From: Candidatus Rothia avicola
Lineage (GTDB): Bacteria > Actinomycetota > Actinomycetes > Actinomycetales > Micrococcaceae
NCBI GenBank assembly: GCA_019115985.1
Contig: DXCN01000074.1
Coordinates: 1 to 63,476, forward strand
DNA: 63,476 bases
Direction: 5' to 3'
Under the pieces are notes generated by a model. It did not search any database. It was not told the DNA's origin and was given only the letters and a program-made list of their open reading frames with translations. This document shows positions 25,320-34,637 of the stretch, piece after piece. Each line of letters begins with the position of its first letter. Within the stretch, counting starts at the first letter, position 1. The translations under genes and the position numbers were made by a program.

Positions 25320-28148
25320 GTGACTGAATCAGAAGCACCCGCAGGCCGCTACGAGCAGGACGGCCACGCCCCACGTTTCACGTCGGCTGACCCAGCCCAC
25401 CCCACAACCGACGGAATCCCCTTTATCTACCCGGCCCACTGGGAGGCGGACGTCGTCCTGCGCGATGGGGCCACCGCCAACCTGCGCCCCGTCGTCCCCA
25501 CCGACCGGGCAGCCCTCGAAAAAATGTACGCGGGCCAGTCAGAGCGCACCATCTACCTGCGTTTCTTCACTCACAAACCCACTCTGAGCGACAAAGAACT
25601 GACCCGGTTCACCACGGTGGACCACAATAACCGGGTTGCCTTCGTCATCATGCTGGGCGATGAAATGATCGGTATCGGCCGCTACGACCGCACCCACAAC
25701 CCCAGGGAGGCCGAAGTGGCCTTCATGATTTCCGATGCCCACCAGGGGCGCGGCATCGGGTCAATCCTGCTAGAACACCTTGCAGCAGCTGCTAACGAAT
25801 GCGGTATCGACAGGTTCAGCGCCGAAGTCCTGCCCCAGAACCGCAAAATGCTCAACGTCTTCACCGACGCGGGCTACGAGATTTCCCGCGAATTTGAAGA
25901 CGGCCTGGTCATGGTCTACTTCAACATCGACCCCACCGACCGCTCCCGCGGCGTGATGGAAGCCCGCGAACACCGCGCTGAAGCCAAATCTATCGCCGAG
26001 CTCCTTGCCCCCGACGCCGTTGCCGTGATTGGTACAGCACCCCGCTGGGAGGCCAACGGTCACAAGGTTATTAAAACCCTGGTGGCAGGTGGATTTACCG
26101 GTGCCCTCTACGGAGTTAACGAGGAGCAACTGCCTGCCGGTGAGGTACCTATTTACCCCAGCATCGGTGAAGTGCCAGCCCGCGTAGATTTAGCTATTAT
26201 CGCCGTCCCCATCGCCGAGGTAGCCGCAGCCGTAGAAGCCTGCGGTGAGGCGGGCGTCCGCGGCGTCCTTATCTACACCTCCGGCTACGCGGACGACGGG
26301 GCCCGCGGCCGCGCCCGTCAAAAAGCCCTGGTGAAATCGGCCCGTAGCCACGGTATGCGCGTTATCGGCCCTGCCTCCTTCGGCCTGCTGAACAACAACC
26401 CTGACGTCCGCCTTGACGCCACTATCAGCGCCCAGGACCCCAAGCCTGGCGCCCTGGGTCTCTTTAGCCAGTCCTCAGCTATCGGCGCCATGTTCTCTAA
26501 CACCGCCGTCAAGCGCAATATCGGTGTATCGTCCCTGGTTTCAGCGGGCAACCGCGCCGACGTGTCGGGTAACGACATCATGCAGTACTGGGAAGACGAC
26601 GAAGCAACCCGCGTTTGCGCCCTCTACCTTGAATCTATCGGCAACCCCCGAAAGTTCTCCCGTATCGCCCGCAGGCTCTCCCGTGCCAAACCCGTACTCG
26701 TGGCCAAGAACGCTGTGACCGGCCAGCAGCTCCCTCCCGGGCATTCGGGGCGAACCTCCATTGCTCCCACCGAAGCCCTGGACGCTATGTTCAAGCAGGC
26801 TGGAGTTATCAGCGCCGAAACTTTTGACCAGGTGCTCGACGTGGCCCAGGTGCTGGTCTCCCAGCCCCTTCCTGCTGGGCGGCGTGTGGCTATCCTTTCC
26901 AACGCCTCAGCCCTAGGGCAGATTATCGCCGACAGATCCGAGGCCCTGAACATCGATGTGCGGGTGACCGAGTCTATGCTGAGGCTTACCGATGACGGTA
27001 TCGACGGGCTAGAGGTGCTTGAAGACGTAGCAACCAGCGCCCTCGAAGCATCAGATATTGATGCGGCCATTGGCGTCTTCCTCACCGGTGACTCTATCGA
27101 CCCCAAGGACGTTGCCCGCGTCCTTTACCGCGCAGGCAAGCGCACAGGGAAGCCCGTGGTGGCAGCCTTCCCCGGCACACTCAGCTTTGATGCAGCCCTT
27201 CGCGGAATCTGGGAAGACCCGGATGGGCGGACGCCCGCCCCGGCAGAGAAAGACACAGCGGGGGAGAGCACCCCCCTCCTGCAAGAAGGGCTGCCCTGCT
27301 TTGAGTCACCGGGGGCTTCTATACTGGCTTTGGCAAGCATCATGGACTATGTGGAGTGGCGGGAGAAGGAAACCGGAGTGCTGGCTACTCCCGAGAACCT
27401 CAGCCCCAAGGCTGCGGCCGCTGACATCGCCCAGCACCTGACCCAGGTGAGCGGTGAGAACCTGCTCGATGTACCAGCTTCTGCCACCGAAGAACTCCTT
27501 GCCCACTACGGCATTAGCCTGCTGCCCGAATACGGCTTTGACACCGCAGAAGAAGCGGTTGAGGCCGCTGCCCGGGCAGGCGGCTACCCGGTCGTTTTGA
27601 AAACAACTGACGACTTTCTGCGCCACCGCATAGACCTGGGCGGTGTGCGCCTGGGCATTGAAAGCGACGCCGAACTCATCAGCGAAATAGCCCAAATGCA
27701 CCGCGTGCTCGAACCCTATGGCAGGTTCGACCTTACCGTGCAGAAACAGGCCCCAGCCGGTCAAACAGCGGTACTCACCGGTATCGAAGATCCCCTGATT
27801 GGCCCCGTGGTCTCCTTCGGCATGGCCGGGGATGCCACCAGTCTGCTGGAAGACTGGGCCCACCGCATCCCACCGCTGACCGAACGGGATGTCTACAAGA
27901 TGGTGCGCTCGCCCAAGGCAGCAGCCAAACTCTTTGCCGACGGCGACCTGCCCCAGGTGCGGGTTGACCTACTCGAAGACCTCTGCGCCCGGGTAGCCCT
28001 GATGAAAGACAACCACCCCGAGATCGCCTACCTTGAGCTCAACCCCGTCCTGCTCTCACAGGAAACCCTCACCGTGGTGGGTGCCAAGATACGCCTGGGC
28101 AACCCCCAGCAGCGCACCGATTCTGCCCGCCGAACCATGAGCAGCTAA
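25320..28148 (+). CDS. GNAT acetyltransferase fused to NDP-forming acyl-CoA synthetase
   Basis: A 942-residue fusion. Residues ~35-205 are a GNAT domain (LRPVVPTDRAALEKMY, acetyl-CoA loop AHQGRGIGSILLEHL). A CoA-binding Rossmann domain (AVAVIGTAPRWEANGHKV), a succinyl-CoA-synthetase-like part (GLFSQSSAIGAMF, AILSNASALGQII) and a C-terminal ATP-grasp domain (ELLAHYGISLLPEYGFDT, PVVLKTTDDFLRHRIDLG) follow. This is the architecture of Pat-type protein lysine acetyltransferases of actinobacteria, with GNAT first, which acetylate AMP-forming acyl-CoA synthetases. GTG 25320 is chosen for AGGAG six bases upstream; ATG 25278 would add 14 residues. Catalysis by the synthetase part is not assured. Confidence 0.88.
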   Translation: MTESEAPAGRYEQDGHAPRFTSADPAHPTTDGIPFIYPAHWEADVVLRDGATANLRPVVPTDRAALEKMYAGQSERTIYLRFFTHKPTLSDKELTRFTTVDHNNRVAFVIMLGDEMIGIGRYDRTHNPREAEVAFMISDAHQGRGIGSILLEHLAAAANECGIDRFSAEVLPQNRKMLNVFTDAGYEISREFEDGLVMVYFNIDPTDRSRGVMEAREHRAEAKSIAELLAPDAVAVIGTAPRWEANGHKVIKTLVAGGFTGALYGVNEEQLPAGEVPIYPSIGEVPARVDLAIIAVPIAEVAAAVEACGEAGVRGVLIYTSGYADDGARGRARQKALVKSARSHGMRVIGPASFGLLNNNPDVRLDATISAQDPKPGALGLFSQSSAIGAMFSNTAVKRNIGVSSLVSAGNRADVSGNDIMQYWEDDEATRVCALYLESIGNPRKFSRIARRLSRAKPVLVAKNAVTGQQLPPGHSGRTSIAPTEALDAMFKQAGVISAETFDQVLDVAQVLVSQPLPAGRRVAILSNASALGQIIADRSEALNIDVRVTESMLRLTDDGIDGLEVLEDVATSALEASDIDAAIGVFLTGDSIDPKDVARVLYRAGKRTGKPVVAAFPGTLSFDAALRGIWEDPDGRTPAPAEKDTAGESTPLLQEGLPCFESPGASILALASIMDYVEWREKETGVLATPENLSPKAAAADIAQHLTQVSGENLLDVPASATEELLAHYGISLLPEYGFDTAEEAVEAAARAGGYPVVLKTTDDFLRHRIDLGGVRLGIESDAELISEIAQMHRVLEPYGRFDLTVQKQAPAGQTAVLTGIEDPLIGPVVSFGMAGDATSLLEDWAHRIPPLTERDVYKMVRSPKAAAKLFADGDLPQVRVDLLEDLCARVALMKDNHPEIAYLELNPVLLSQETLTVVGAKIRLGNPQQRTDSARRTMSS

Positions 28149-28217
28149 GTGTGACCTAGCCATGACCTAAGATGGAGGGTAGATTTACTGGCCAGATTCA
28201 CCCTAGAAAGAGACGAG

Positions 28218-28844
28218 ATGATGAACTTCAGCGCAGCCGAAGCCCTCACCAGGGATATTCAGCAGGCAGGCTTTTACCCCGAGCTCGTTCTCGATACGGT
28301 CGATGAAGCCCTGGCGGGGCTGGTACCTACCTCGCACCTGGTTCAGGTAGAGACCCACTTTGACCAGAACGAGGTGCACCGCCACATTACGGTGCTGGTG
28401 CTGGCCGGTCAGATACTCCTGGTCGCCCACCTGGATGACCAGAACCTCGACGAAAGTGGCCAGCAGGTGCTCGCCCACGTGTCGGTTGAGACCCTGCACG
28501 TGAGCCGCATTCGAACCCTGACCATCAGTTACACCTACCCGCAGCCCCAGCACTACCGGGCCGGTAGCCCCGTTTCAGAAGTCTCGATGCTGATCGCCTG
28601 GACGGGCTCCCAGCGCCTTGACGTACAACCGGCAGACTGCCCCGACCCCGCCTGCGATGCCGACCACGGCTACACCGGCATGGGCCCGCGGGAAGACATG
28701 CTCCTGCGCGTGAGCGCCCCGGCCGACGGGGAAGAGGCTACCGCCCAGGCCCGGCGCTTCGCCCGCGCACTACGCTCTGCCCACATGGCAGCAATGAACC
28801 AGATAGCCGCCCCGGCAGGCGGCTCCGCTCAGGCAGGGGCCTAA
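28218..28844 (+). CDS. DUF5998 family protein
   Basis: A 208-residue soluble protein with DIQQAGFYPELVLDTVDEAL near the start, HFDQNEVHRHITVLVLAG in the middle and PADCPDPACDADHGYTG toward the end, matching the actinobacterial DUF5998 family. Function unknown. It sits 1 base before the phosphodiesterase gene and is probably co-transcribed with it; that pairing is conserved in related genomes as far as I recall. Confidence 0.78.
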   Translation: MMNFSAAEALTRDIQQAGFYPELVLDTVDEALAGLVPTSHLVQVETHFDQNEVHRHITVLVLAGQILLVAHLDDQNLDESGQQVLAHVSVETLHVSRIRTLTISYTYPQPQHYRAGSPVSEVSMLIAWTGSQRLDVQPADCPDPACDADHGYTGMGPREDMLLRVSAPADGEEATAQARRFARALRSAHMAAMNQIAAPAGGSAQAGA

Positions 28845-28845
28845 T

Positions 28846-30078
28846 ATGAGCGTCCTGACCGATTACTGCGGTAACGCCCTACCCACCGAACCCGGCTACG
28901 GCGGCAACAACCTAGCTGACCTCTTCGAATCCTGCGGCACCCTGGTCGCCCAGGGGGCTATTACCCCCGACCCGCACCCCCTGCACGGGGCAGGATGTCA
29001 CGACCTGCTCGGCCTGGCAGACCGCCTACGCGCCGCCGGGGTAGACCCTACCCGCTACCGCAGCGTCTGCCTGGTTATGGTCGATGGGCTGGGGCAGAGC
29101 CTGCTGAATGCCTACGGCTCCTACGCCCCCTTCCTGAAGAAGGCAACCCAGCTCGGCCCGATTCACTCGGCCATCCCCTCAACCACGGTGGCTTCACTCA
29201 GCAGCCTGGGAACAGCGACCCCGCCGGGCTACCACGGCATGGCCGGGTACGAGGTGAAAAACCCGGCTACCGGGGCCGTGATGAACCAGCTGTCGGGGTG
29301 GGACAAGGCCGTTGACCCCCACCAGTGGCAGCCCCACCCCACGGTCTTTGAGCGCTACCAGAACCACCTGGATGTGGCTACCGTGTCGCTGAGCAAGTAT
29401 GCGGGCACCGGTCTGAGCGAGGCTGGCCTGCGGGGCGGACGCTTTGTGCACGCAGCCGGGTACGCCGCTCGTACCACCCTGGCTGCTAGTTTGCTGAATT
29501 CCCGTAAACCGTCCCTGGTCTACCTCTACTGGGGGGAAATTGACCAGACCGGGCACAAGTTCGGTACCCGGTCTGACCAGTGGCTAGAGCAGCTGGAAGA
29601 GCTCAACCTCGCGTTGAAATCGCTGGCTCGTCGGCTGCCCCCGCACGTGCTGTTGCTGGTGACGGCAGATCACGGCATGGTCGATATCGCACCTGAGAAC
29701 CGCATCGACTACTCGGGGGATACGGCTCTGCTGGATAACATTGAGCTGACGGCGGGCGAACCCCGCATGGTGCAGCTTTACTTGAAAGACACCAGCGCTT
29801 CTGCCCGCCAGGACGCCCTGGGCCGGTGGGCAGATGCTTGGGGGGATCAGGCCTGGGTCTTTGACTCAGAAGAACTCTTTGAGGCCGGCTATTTTGGGCA
29901 GCCGGTAACCGACGAGGCCCGCCGCCGTATCGGCGATATTATCGTGGCTGCCCGCGAACCTATCGCCCTCTACGACATGCGGCATTACAAGCCCCAGGCC
30001 CTGCAGATGGTGGGCCAGCACGGGTCTCTCACACTTGAGGAAACGCAGGTGCCCCTGCTGATGCTACCCACCGGCTAG
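28846..30078 (+). CDS. Alkaline-phosphatase-superfamily nucleotide phosphodiesterase
   Basis: A 410-residue enzyme of the type I phosphodiesterase/nucleotide pyrophosphatase family. The metal site begins with VMVDGLGQS, the likely nucleophile Thr is in AIPSTTVASLSSLGT, and later metal ligands are in YWGEIDQTGHKFG, LVTADHGMVDI and GQHGSLT. No signal peptide is visible, so it appears cytosolic. The substrate is unknown. Convergent with the low-complexity gene that follows, with a 33-base gap. Confidence 0.85.
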   Translation: MSVLTDYCGNALPTEPGYGGNNLADLFESCGTLVAQGAITPDPHPLHGAGCHDLLGLADRLRAAGVDPTRYRSVCLVMVDGLGQSLLNAYGSYAPFLKKATQLGPIHSAIPSTTVASLSSLGTATPPGYHGMAGYEVKNPATGAVMNQLSGWDKAVDPHQWQPHPTVFERYQNHLDVATVSLSKYAGTGLSEAGLRGGRFVHAAGYAARTTLAASLLNSRKPSLVYLYWGEIDQTGHKFGTRSDQWLEQLEELNLALKSLARRLPPHVLLLVTADHGMVDIAPENRIDYSGDTALLDNIELTAGEPRMVQLYLKDTSASARQDALGRWADAWGDQAWVFDSEELFEAGYFGQPVTDEARRRIGDIIVAAREPIALYDMRHYKPQALQMVGQHGSLTLEETQVPLLMLPTG

Positions 30079-30111
30079 AACCGGTGCGGACGCCCGACCC
30101 GCCGCATGAGG

Positions 30112-31113
30112 CTAGGGGCCGGTAGTTGCCGCTAGGGTGGGAGCTAGGCTACTACCGTCAGCGGCCGGAGCGGTAGGGAGGCTGGCTGCGCTGGCGGTCT
30201 CGGTGGCAGAGCCGGTTTCAACGGGGCGGCTAGGTTCGTCAATGGGAGCCGCATCGGTGGGAGCTACCACCTCGGCAGGGGTTGTAGCTACCGGTGTGGG
30301 TTCAAGGGTGAGGGTTTCTTCCGCCGCCGGGGTCTCTTCAAGAGTGGGCTCGGGCTGGGCGGTTTCTACCGCTGATTCAAGCGGGGTGGGCTCCAGGGTT
30401 GCTTCGACTACGGGGGCCTCCTGGGTGGGGGCGTAGAGCACACTGCCGGGGGCCACGGGCTCTTCGGTGCCGCCATCCTGCTCCGTGACGGTGGGAGCCT
30501 TGGTGTTAAAGCTGGGTACCGGCGCTGCTGCTGAGCTCTCTGCTGCCGACGAGCTGGCCTCTGCCACTGTGGGGCTGGGGGTTACCTCCACCGTGGTTTG
30601 GTGAGAGGCATCGTCGTTCAGGGGGAGCAAGAAAGCAGCAACCAGGGCGATAGCAGCGGCGGTGAGTACCGCGGAGCCCACAAAGAAGACCTTTGAGGCG
30701 GTCTTGCGGTCGTCCTGCTCGTCTGCTGCATTCGGAGGTGCTAGGCGGTCACGTTCAGCTGCTGCGGCGGCCAGGGCTGCCTGCCTGCGGGCTTCTTCTG
30801 CCCGCTCGGCCTCTTTCGCTGCAGCTTTTTCAGCGGCCCGATCAGCCCGTCGTTCTTCGCGGGTGAGCTTTTCGACCACGTCCCCGTTGCGCATGAGACC
30901 AAAAGCTAGGGAATCGTCGTCCGTGTCGATTACGGCGCGGGTGCTCCCGCTATCGGCAGTCACGTACTCGTAGCCCTTTGCCAGGGGAAGGGCTTCGGTC
31001 GCATCGTCGGCAGCGCCCTCGGGCGCAGGAGTAGGTAGAGCCTCGGTGGCGTCGTCGGCGGTAGGCTTCTGGTCGTCAGAATTGGGTGACTGGTGGGAAC
31101 GGGGCGTGGTCAC
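30112..31113 (-). CDS. Membrane-anchored low-complexity protein
   Basis: A 333-residue protein. The N-terminal cytoplasmic part has two copies of a DDATEALP motif and a charged coiled-coil-like stretch (LTREERRADRAAEKAAAKEA). One membrane helix, VFFVGSAVLTAAAIALVAAFLL, sits near residues 150-171. The remaining ~160 residues are rich in Pro, Thr, Glu, Ala and Ser, a likely disordered cell-wall-spanning region. No catalytic motif. It could be a surface or envelope scaffold; it may be co-regulated with sepH, but a terminator hairpin lies between them. Confidence 0.7.
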   Translation of the reverse strand: MTTPRSHQSPNSDDQKPTADDATEALPTPAPEGAADDATEALPLAKGYEYVTADSGSTRAVIDTDDDSLAFGLMRNGDVVEKLTREERRADRAAEKAAAKEAERAEEARRQAALAAAAAERDRLAPPNAADEQDDRKTASKVFFVGSAVLTAAAIALVAAFLLPLNDDASHQTTVEVTPSPTVAEASSSAAESSAAAPVPSFNTKAPTVTEQDGGTEEPVAPGSVLYAPTQEAPVVEATLEPTPLESAVETAQPEPTLEETPAAEETLTLEPTPVATTPAEVVAPTDAAPIDEPSRPVETGSATETASAASLPTAPAADGSSLAPTLAATTGP

Positions 31114-31304
31114 GTTTTCCTTATCAAGTGTTTCTAAGCCCTTTACCCGTGTGCGAAACGGTTGCGACGTGGGCTGGTGCGGTGAAAATAAGAGAGATTA
31201 CTGTATCTAGTGTACGCGCTGAAAGCTTGCTGGTGCTGTGGTGCCTCTAACGAAAACACCCGTGAAATCGGCGACTTCCCTTGGCCCCTACACCAGTAAG
31301 AGCA

Positions 31305-31345
31305 AAGCCCCGCGTCCTTTCCCCAAAGGGGCGGACGCGGGGCTT
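31305..31345 (-). terminator. Terminator hairpin downstream of sepH
   Basis: Arms AAGCCCCGCGTCC and GGACGCGGGGCTT around an internal CCCC/GGGG helix. Read on the minus strand it follows sepH and ends in TTTGCTCTT. It contains an inverted pair of the GGACGC core discussed in the findings. Confidence 0.7.
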
Positions 31346-31369
31346 GGGTAGGCGCTGCTGGCGGCAGGT

Positions 31370-32722
31370 TTAGCGGCGCTGGTTGCCGAAGATGATGTCA
31401 TCCCAGCTCGGTACGCTGGTGCGTTTGGCCCGGCCGGCCTTGGGCTGCTGGGCCTTAGGCTCTTCTTCTACCTGCTCGGCCTGTGCTTCAGGGGCACCTT
31501 CTGCAGCCTCGGTAAGGGGAGCCTCAGCCTCCTGGAAGTCAGCTTCGCGCTGGGGCTCCACAGCGACGGGCGAGCCAACGGTGCCCTGGCCCTGCTCATC
31601 AGGCAGGGAACCCTGAGCACTTGGAGTCTCGGCGGGCAGGGGAGCTTCCTCAAGAGCTACCGGAGCTTCGGAGCCCATCTCGCTAGTCTCCTCAGGCACC
31701 TGCTGCCCTACGCTATTTTCGCTAGTGGCATTTTCACTAGCGGTATTTTCGGTAGCGGCAGTCTGCTGCTGGGGTACTTCTTCGGCTACCGGCGCAGCAG
31801 GTTCTTCGGCTTCAGGGGCAGGCTCGGCCTGCACCTCGGCCACGGGGGCGGGGCGGGAGCTGCGGCGGGCGCGTTCGAGCAGGTCAGCTAGCTTGCGCTC
31901 GCTGGCAGGATCAAAGGAGCGGACGCCGCGACGGGCGGTCAGCTCGTCGAGCAGCTCGTTCTGTTCCTTCTGCTCGGGGATGCTCACGCGGGCGATGCGG
32001 GGCTCGGCAACCTGAACACCAACGGTGGCGGGAGCAGCCTGCTCGGGAACGTCGCCTGCTACCTCGTCCTGGGATGCAGCTGCCTGCTTGGCCGGGCCCG
32101 GAATGGGGGCATCATGGGAGTGATCGCGGCCCATGAGGAAGTAGGCAGCTTCGTTTGAAGCGTAGATGCTCTGGTTGGCTGGGTTGAAGTTCCACCGGGC
32201 GGGGAACATGACTCCGCGGGGCAGGTTAGCCTGGGCGTCCTCGTCCAGCTCTACATCAACAGACACGGTCCACTGGCCTGATTCCTGCTGCCAGGTGCTC
32301 CACTCCATCGAGGCTTGGGAGAAGTCGAAGCGTTCAGATACAGCTTCGATGTGCTGGTTGAGGCTTTGTGCTGCTCCACCCTGACCGGGGGCAGGGGAGA
32401 TGACCACAGTGCGGGCTGTCTGGATGATGTTGGCGCGTTCAGCGACGATGGGCCACTCGTAGCGGCGCACGCGCTCTGGCTCCCACCCTGACTCTGCGGC
32501 AATCTCTTCAACCGTTGCGCCCTGGCGGAAGCGGGTCTGGATGTCGCGGGGACCAAAGGCTCCGTTAGCGCTGCCGCCGCGCAGGGGGCTGATACGGCGG
32601 GCTCGGGCAATGCTCTGCCGTAGGTTCTGGTCGATGGGCAAAAGGTAGGTTGCACCGTCAGATGATTCGAGGACGAGGTTTTCACCGTCGTCGTGAATGC
32701 CAGCAAGTCGCAGTTCTCGCAC
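31370..32722 (-). CDS. sepH: Septation protein SepH
   Basis: A 450-residue actinobacterial cell-division protein that binds FtsZ. The N-terminal DUF3071 domain starts LRLAGIHDDGENLVLESSDG and contains a helix-turn-helix-like core FRQGATVEEIAAESGWEPER. The rest, after about residue 220, is acidic and Ala/Glu-rich and probably disordered. In other SepH proteins the N-terminal part stimulates FtsZ assembly. GTG start at 32722, AAGGAG eight bases upstream. Its upstream region carries an unusual array of CTTGA/TCAAG half-sites. Confidence 0.92.
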   Translation of the reverse strand: MRELRLAGIHDDGENLVLESSDGATYLLPIDQNLRQSIARARRISPLRGGSANGAFGPRDIQTRFRQGATVEEIAAESGWEPERVRRYEWPIVAERANIIQTARTVVISPAPGQGGAAQSLNQHIEAVSERFDFSQASMEWSTWQQESGQWTVSVDVELDEDAQANLPRGVMFPARWNFNPANQSIYASNEAAYFLMGRDHSHDAPIPGPAKQAAASQDEVAGDVPEQAAPATVGVQVAEPRIARVSIPEQKEQNELLDELTARRGVRSFDPASERKLADLLERARRSSRPAPVAEVQAEPAPEAEEPAAPVAEEVPQQQTAATENTASENATSENSVGQQVPEETSEMGSEAPVALEEAPLPAETPSAQGSLPDEQGQGTVGSPVAVEPQREADFQEAEAPLTEAAEGAPEAQAEQVEEEPKAQQPKAGRAKRTSVPSWDDIIFGNQRR

Positions 32723-32794
32723 TGCTCGGTCTCCTTAGATGGGGCCGGGCACCACCTCAACAGAGAGGGGTGCTCACTTCAATCTTTACACTTA

Positions 32795-32912
32795 CTTGAA
32801 AGACTACCGGCTCAAGCTGTGCTTGAAAGCTAAAGTAGCTGGGGGCAGGAGCGAAGTTTTGAAAAAACCCGGTTGTTCAAGGGTTTTTCGCTCAAGTTCA
32901 GCAAGAGCTTGA
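32795..32912. promoter_or_regulatory. Array of six CTTGA/TCAAG half-sites upstream of sepH
   Basis: The 424-base gap 32723-33146 has CTTGA at 32795, 32822 and 32908 and TCAAG at 32812, 32877 and 32892. TCAAGC-TGT-GCTTGA is a perfect palindrome (32812-32826). A hairpin GAAAAAACCC / GGGTTTTTC lies at 32861-32889. This points to an operator cluster plus a terminator-like structure between sepH and the DUF4193 gene. The bound factor is unknown. Confidence 0.5.
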
Positions 32913-33146
32913 AATATTTTTCTTACCCCGAGGCAGCCCCGGTCAGTCCTTTGTGACTCGCTGAGAGAGAACATGAAGTTTGCACTTGCATTATCGGGGG
33001 CAATGGTGAACAATTCTACCCGTCACCTCAACACAGTCGTAGACCCTGACGAGCACAGAGTTGGTCGACACCAAGACCGAGGTACAGGTACCCCAGACCA
33101 AACAGAGGGGGTATCTACCCTTCGCACACTTAATACGGAGAAAACC

Positions 33147-33446
33147 ATGGCAACCGATTACGATGCACCTCGCAAGCAGGACGAAGAGAGCAAGGACCAG
33201 TCCTTTGAGGAGCTGCGTTCACGCCCCTCAGAAATGCAGTCAGGTGCAGTGGATGAGGACGAAAACGCAGCGGCCGAAAGTTTTGAGCTGCCCGGTGCTG
33301 ACCTCTCCAATGAAGAGCTGAACGTTGTGGTGCTCCCCGCACAGGACGACGAATTCACCTGTGCCTCTTGCTTCCTGGTGCGTCATCGCTCCCAGATTGC
33401 CCGCGAAGAGGGCGACCTCAAGTTCTGCATCGAGTGCGAGAGCTAA
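33147..33446 (+). CDS. DUF4193 zinc-ribbon-like protein
   Basis: A 99-residue acidic protein. The C-terminal half has FTCASCFLVRHRSQ and LKFCIECES, two CxxC pairs that should bind a metal. It matches DUF4193, an actinobacterial family always found near dut and the Ceo potassium genes; function unknown. ATG 33147 (MATDYD) follows ACGGAG; the longer frame from 32973 covers the leader. A strong terminator follows. Confidence 0.88.
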   Translation: MATDYDAPRKQDEESKDQSFEELRSRPSEMQSGAVDEDENAAAESFELPGADLSNEELNVVVLPAQDDEFTCASCFLVRHRSQIAREEGDLKFCIECES

Positions 33447-33469
33447 AGACTAAGAAACTTCAAAAGTAA

Positions 33470-33507
33470 GAGGGCGGGCCCGCGTTAGGTAACGCGGGCC
33501 CGCCCTC
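33470..33507 (+). terminator. Terminator between the DUF4193 and DUF3093 genes
   Basis: Perfect 17-bp arms GAGGGCGGGCCCGCGTT and its complement around AGGT, between convergent genes. GC-rich with little T-run; probably works in both directions. Confidence 0.75.
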
Positions 33508-33557
33508 GTATTGCCTAGAGATGATGTCTGCCAGGTGCTTAGCAGCCTTTTGTCGTC

Positions 33558-34025
33558 TTAGTCCTCTTCGGGCAGACCCTCATTCAGGATGGCGGCAATT
33601 TTTTCGGGGTGGCGGGAGGACGCAATCCAGTAGGGAGTGGGGTCTGCCGGGTCAGTGATCTGAATACGAATCACCGAGGTAATCCACCCGCGGAAACACA
33701 TGTAGGCGCGGCCATCGAGTGCCGGGCCGGTAGCGAGGTAGGCGTCTTCGCCTCGGAAAGCGTAGGCTCGACCAACATAGTCACGTTCGATACGGGCCCT
33801 ACCGAAGCGTACGGTGGTCTCGGTAATTTCGATGGTGGGGGAGCTGCCGTAGAGTAGTCCGCCGACCAGTAGGAACATCACGATACCGGCAACGATACCA
33901 GCGGTGATATTAATCGGTGCACCGACCAGGAAAGATGCTAGACCAACGCCCAGGCAGGCTATCCACAGGCCGATTCCGGGGGCCAGTCGTTCACGGTACA
34001 GCACGGTGGGGGCGGTAGCAGGCAT
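33558..34025 (-). CDS. DUF3093 membrane protein
   Basis: A 155-residue protein with two adjacent membrane helices (GIGLWIACLGVGLASFLVGA, ITAGIVAGIVMFLLVGGLLYG) and a C-terminal beta-rich domain ending PYWIASSRHPEKIAAILNE. This is the DUF3093 family, which in actinobacteria is divergent from dut. Function unknown. The position and orientation match Rv2698 of Mycobacterium tuberculosis. Confidence 0.88.
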   Translation of the reverse strand: MPATAPTVLYRERLAPGIGLWIACLGVGLASFLVGAPINITAGIVAGIVMFLLVGGLLYGSSPTIEITETTVRFGRARIERDYVGRAYAFRGEDAYLATGPALDGRAYMCFRGWITSVIRIQITDPADPTPYWIASSRHPEKIAAILNEGLPEED

Positions 34026-34159
34026 AGCTTCCTTCGACGAGGGACAAACTGTGAAGTAGTGAGCCGGGGCAAACCCGGTGCACAGGTTCTAGTCTAAGGG
34101 GTTTTGGCGCCCGATGTGGGCGGCACCGGAGCGCTTAAGCCGGTACAGTAAAGAGGGTG

Positions 34160-34603
34160 ATGAACCAGCTTAAGATTGATGTCAAGATGCTCGATGAGGG
34201 AATTGAGCCCCCCGCCTACGCCAAGCCCGGGGACGCGGGCGCTGATTTGCGCTCGCGCGTGAACCTCACCCTGCAACCGGGTGAGCGGGCCCTGGTGCCG
34301 ACCGGCGTGGCGATTGCCCTGCCTGATGGCTATGTGGGTCTGGTGCACCCCCGTTCGGGTCTGGCTGCTCAGCACGGCATTACGATTGTGAACGCACCGG
34401 GCACTGTTGATTCCGGGTATCGAGGTGAGCTCATGGTCTGCCTGCTCAATACCGACCGGGAGCAGGCTTTTGAGATTCAGCGCGGTGACCGCATTGCCCA
34501 GCTGGTTATTCAGCGGTTTGAGTCGGCAACTTTTAATGTGGTGCAGAGTTTGAGCGAAACTGAGCGTGGAACTGCCGGGTTCGGTTCGACGGGCGTACAG
34601 TAA
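34160..34603 (+). CDS. dut: dUTP diphosphatase
   Basis: A 147-residue trimeric dUTPase that hydrolyses dUTP to dUMP. The five conserved motifs are visible: AGDxGADL as PGDAGADLRS, HPRSGLAAQHGI, NAPGTVDSGYRGEL, RGDRIAQLVI and the C-terminal arm GTAGFGSTG. The start is ATG 34160 or the GTG three bases earlier; AAGAGG is slightly better placed for the ATG. It begins a plus-strand run with the DUF3710 and OB-fold genes. Confidence 0.96.
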   Translation: MNQLKIDVKMLDEGIEPPAYAKPGDAGADLRSRVNLTLQPGERALVPTGVAIALPDGYVGLVHPRSGLAAQHGITIVNAPGTVDSGYRGELMVCLLNTDREQAFEIQRGDRIAQLVIQRFESATFNVVQSLSETERGTAGFGSTGVQ

Positions 34604-34637
34604 GAGCAGTAGATAGGCGAGGGCCGAAGGAGGCACC

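Noticed and set aside
30137-30973. Open frames opposite the low-complexity membrane protein and opposite sepH
   Set aside because: They are Ser/Ala/Gly/Val-rich mirrors of Pro/Ala/Glu-rich genes, with no start signals or domains.
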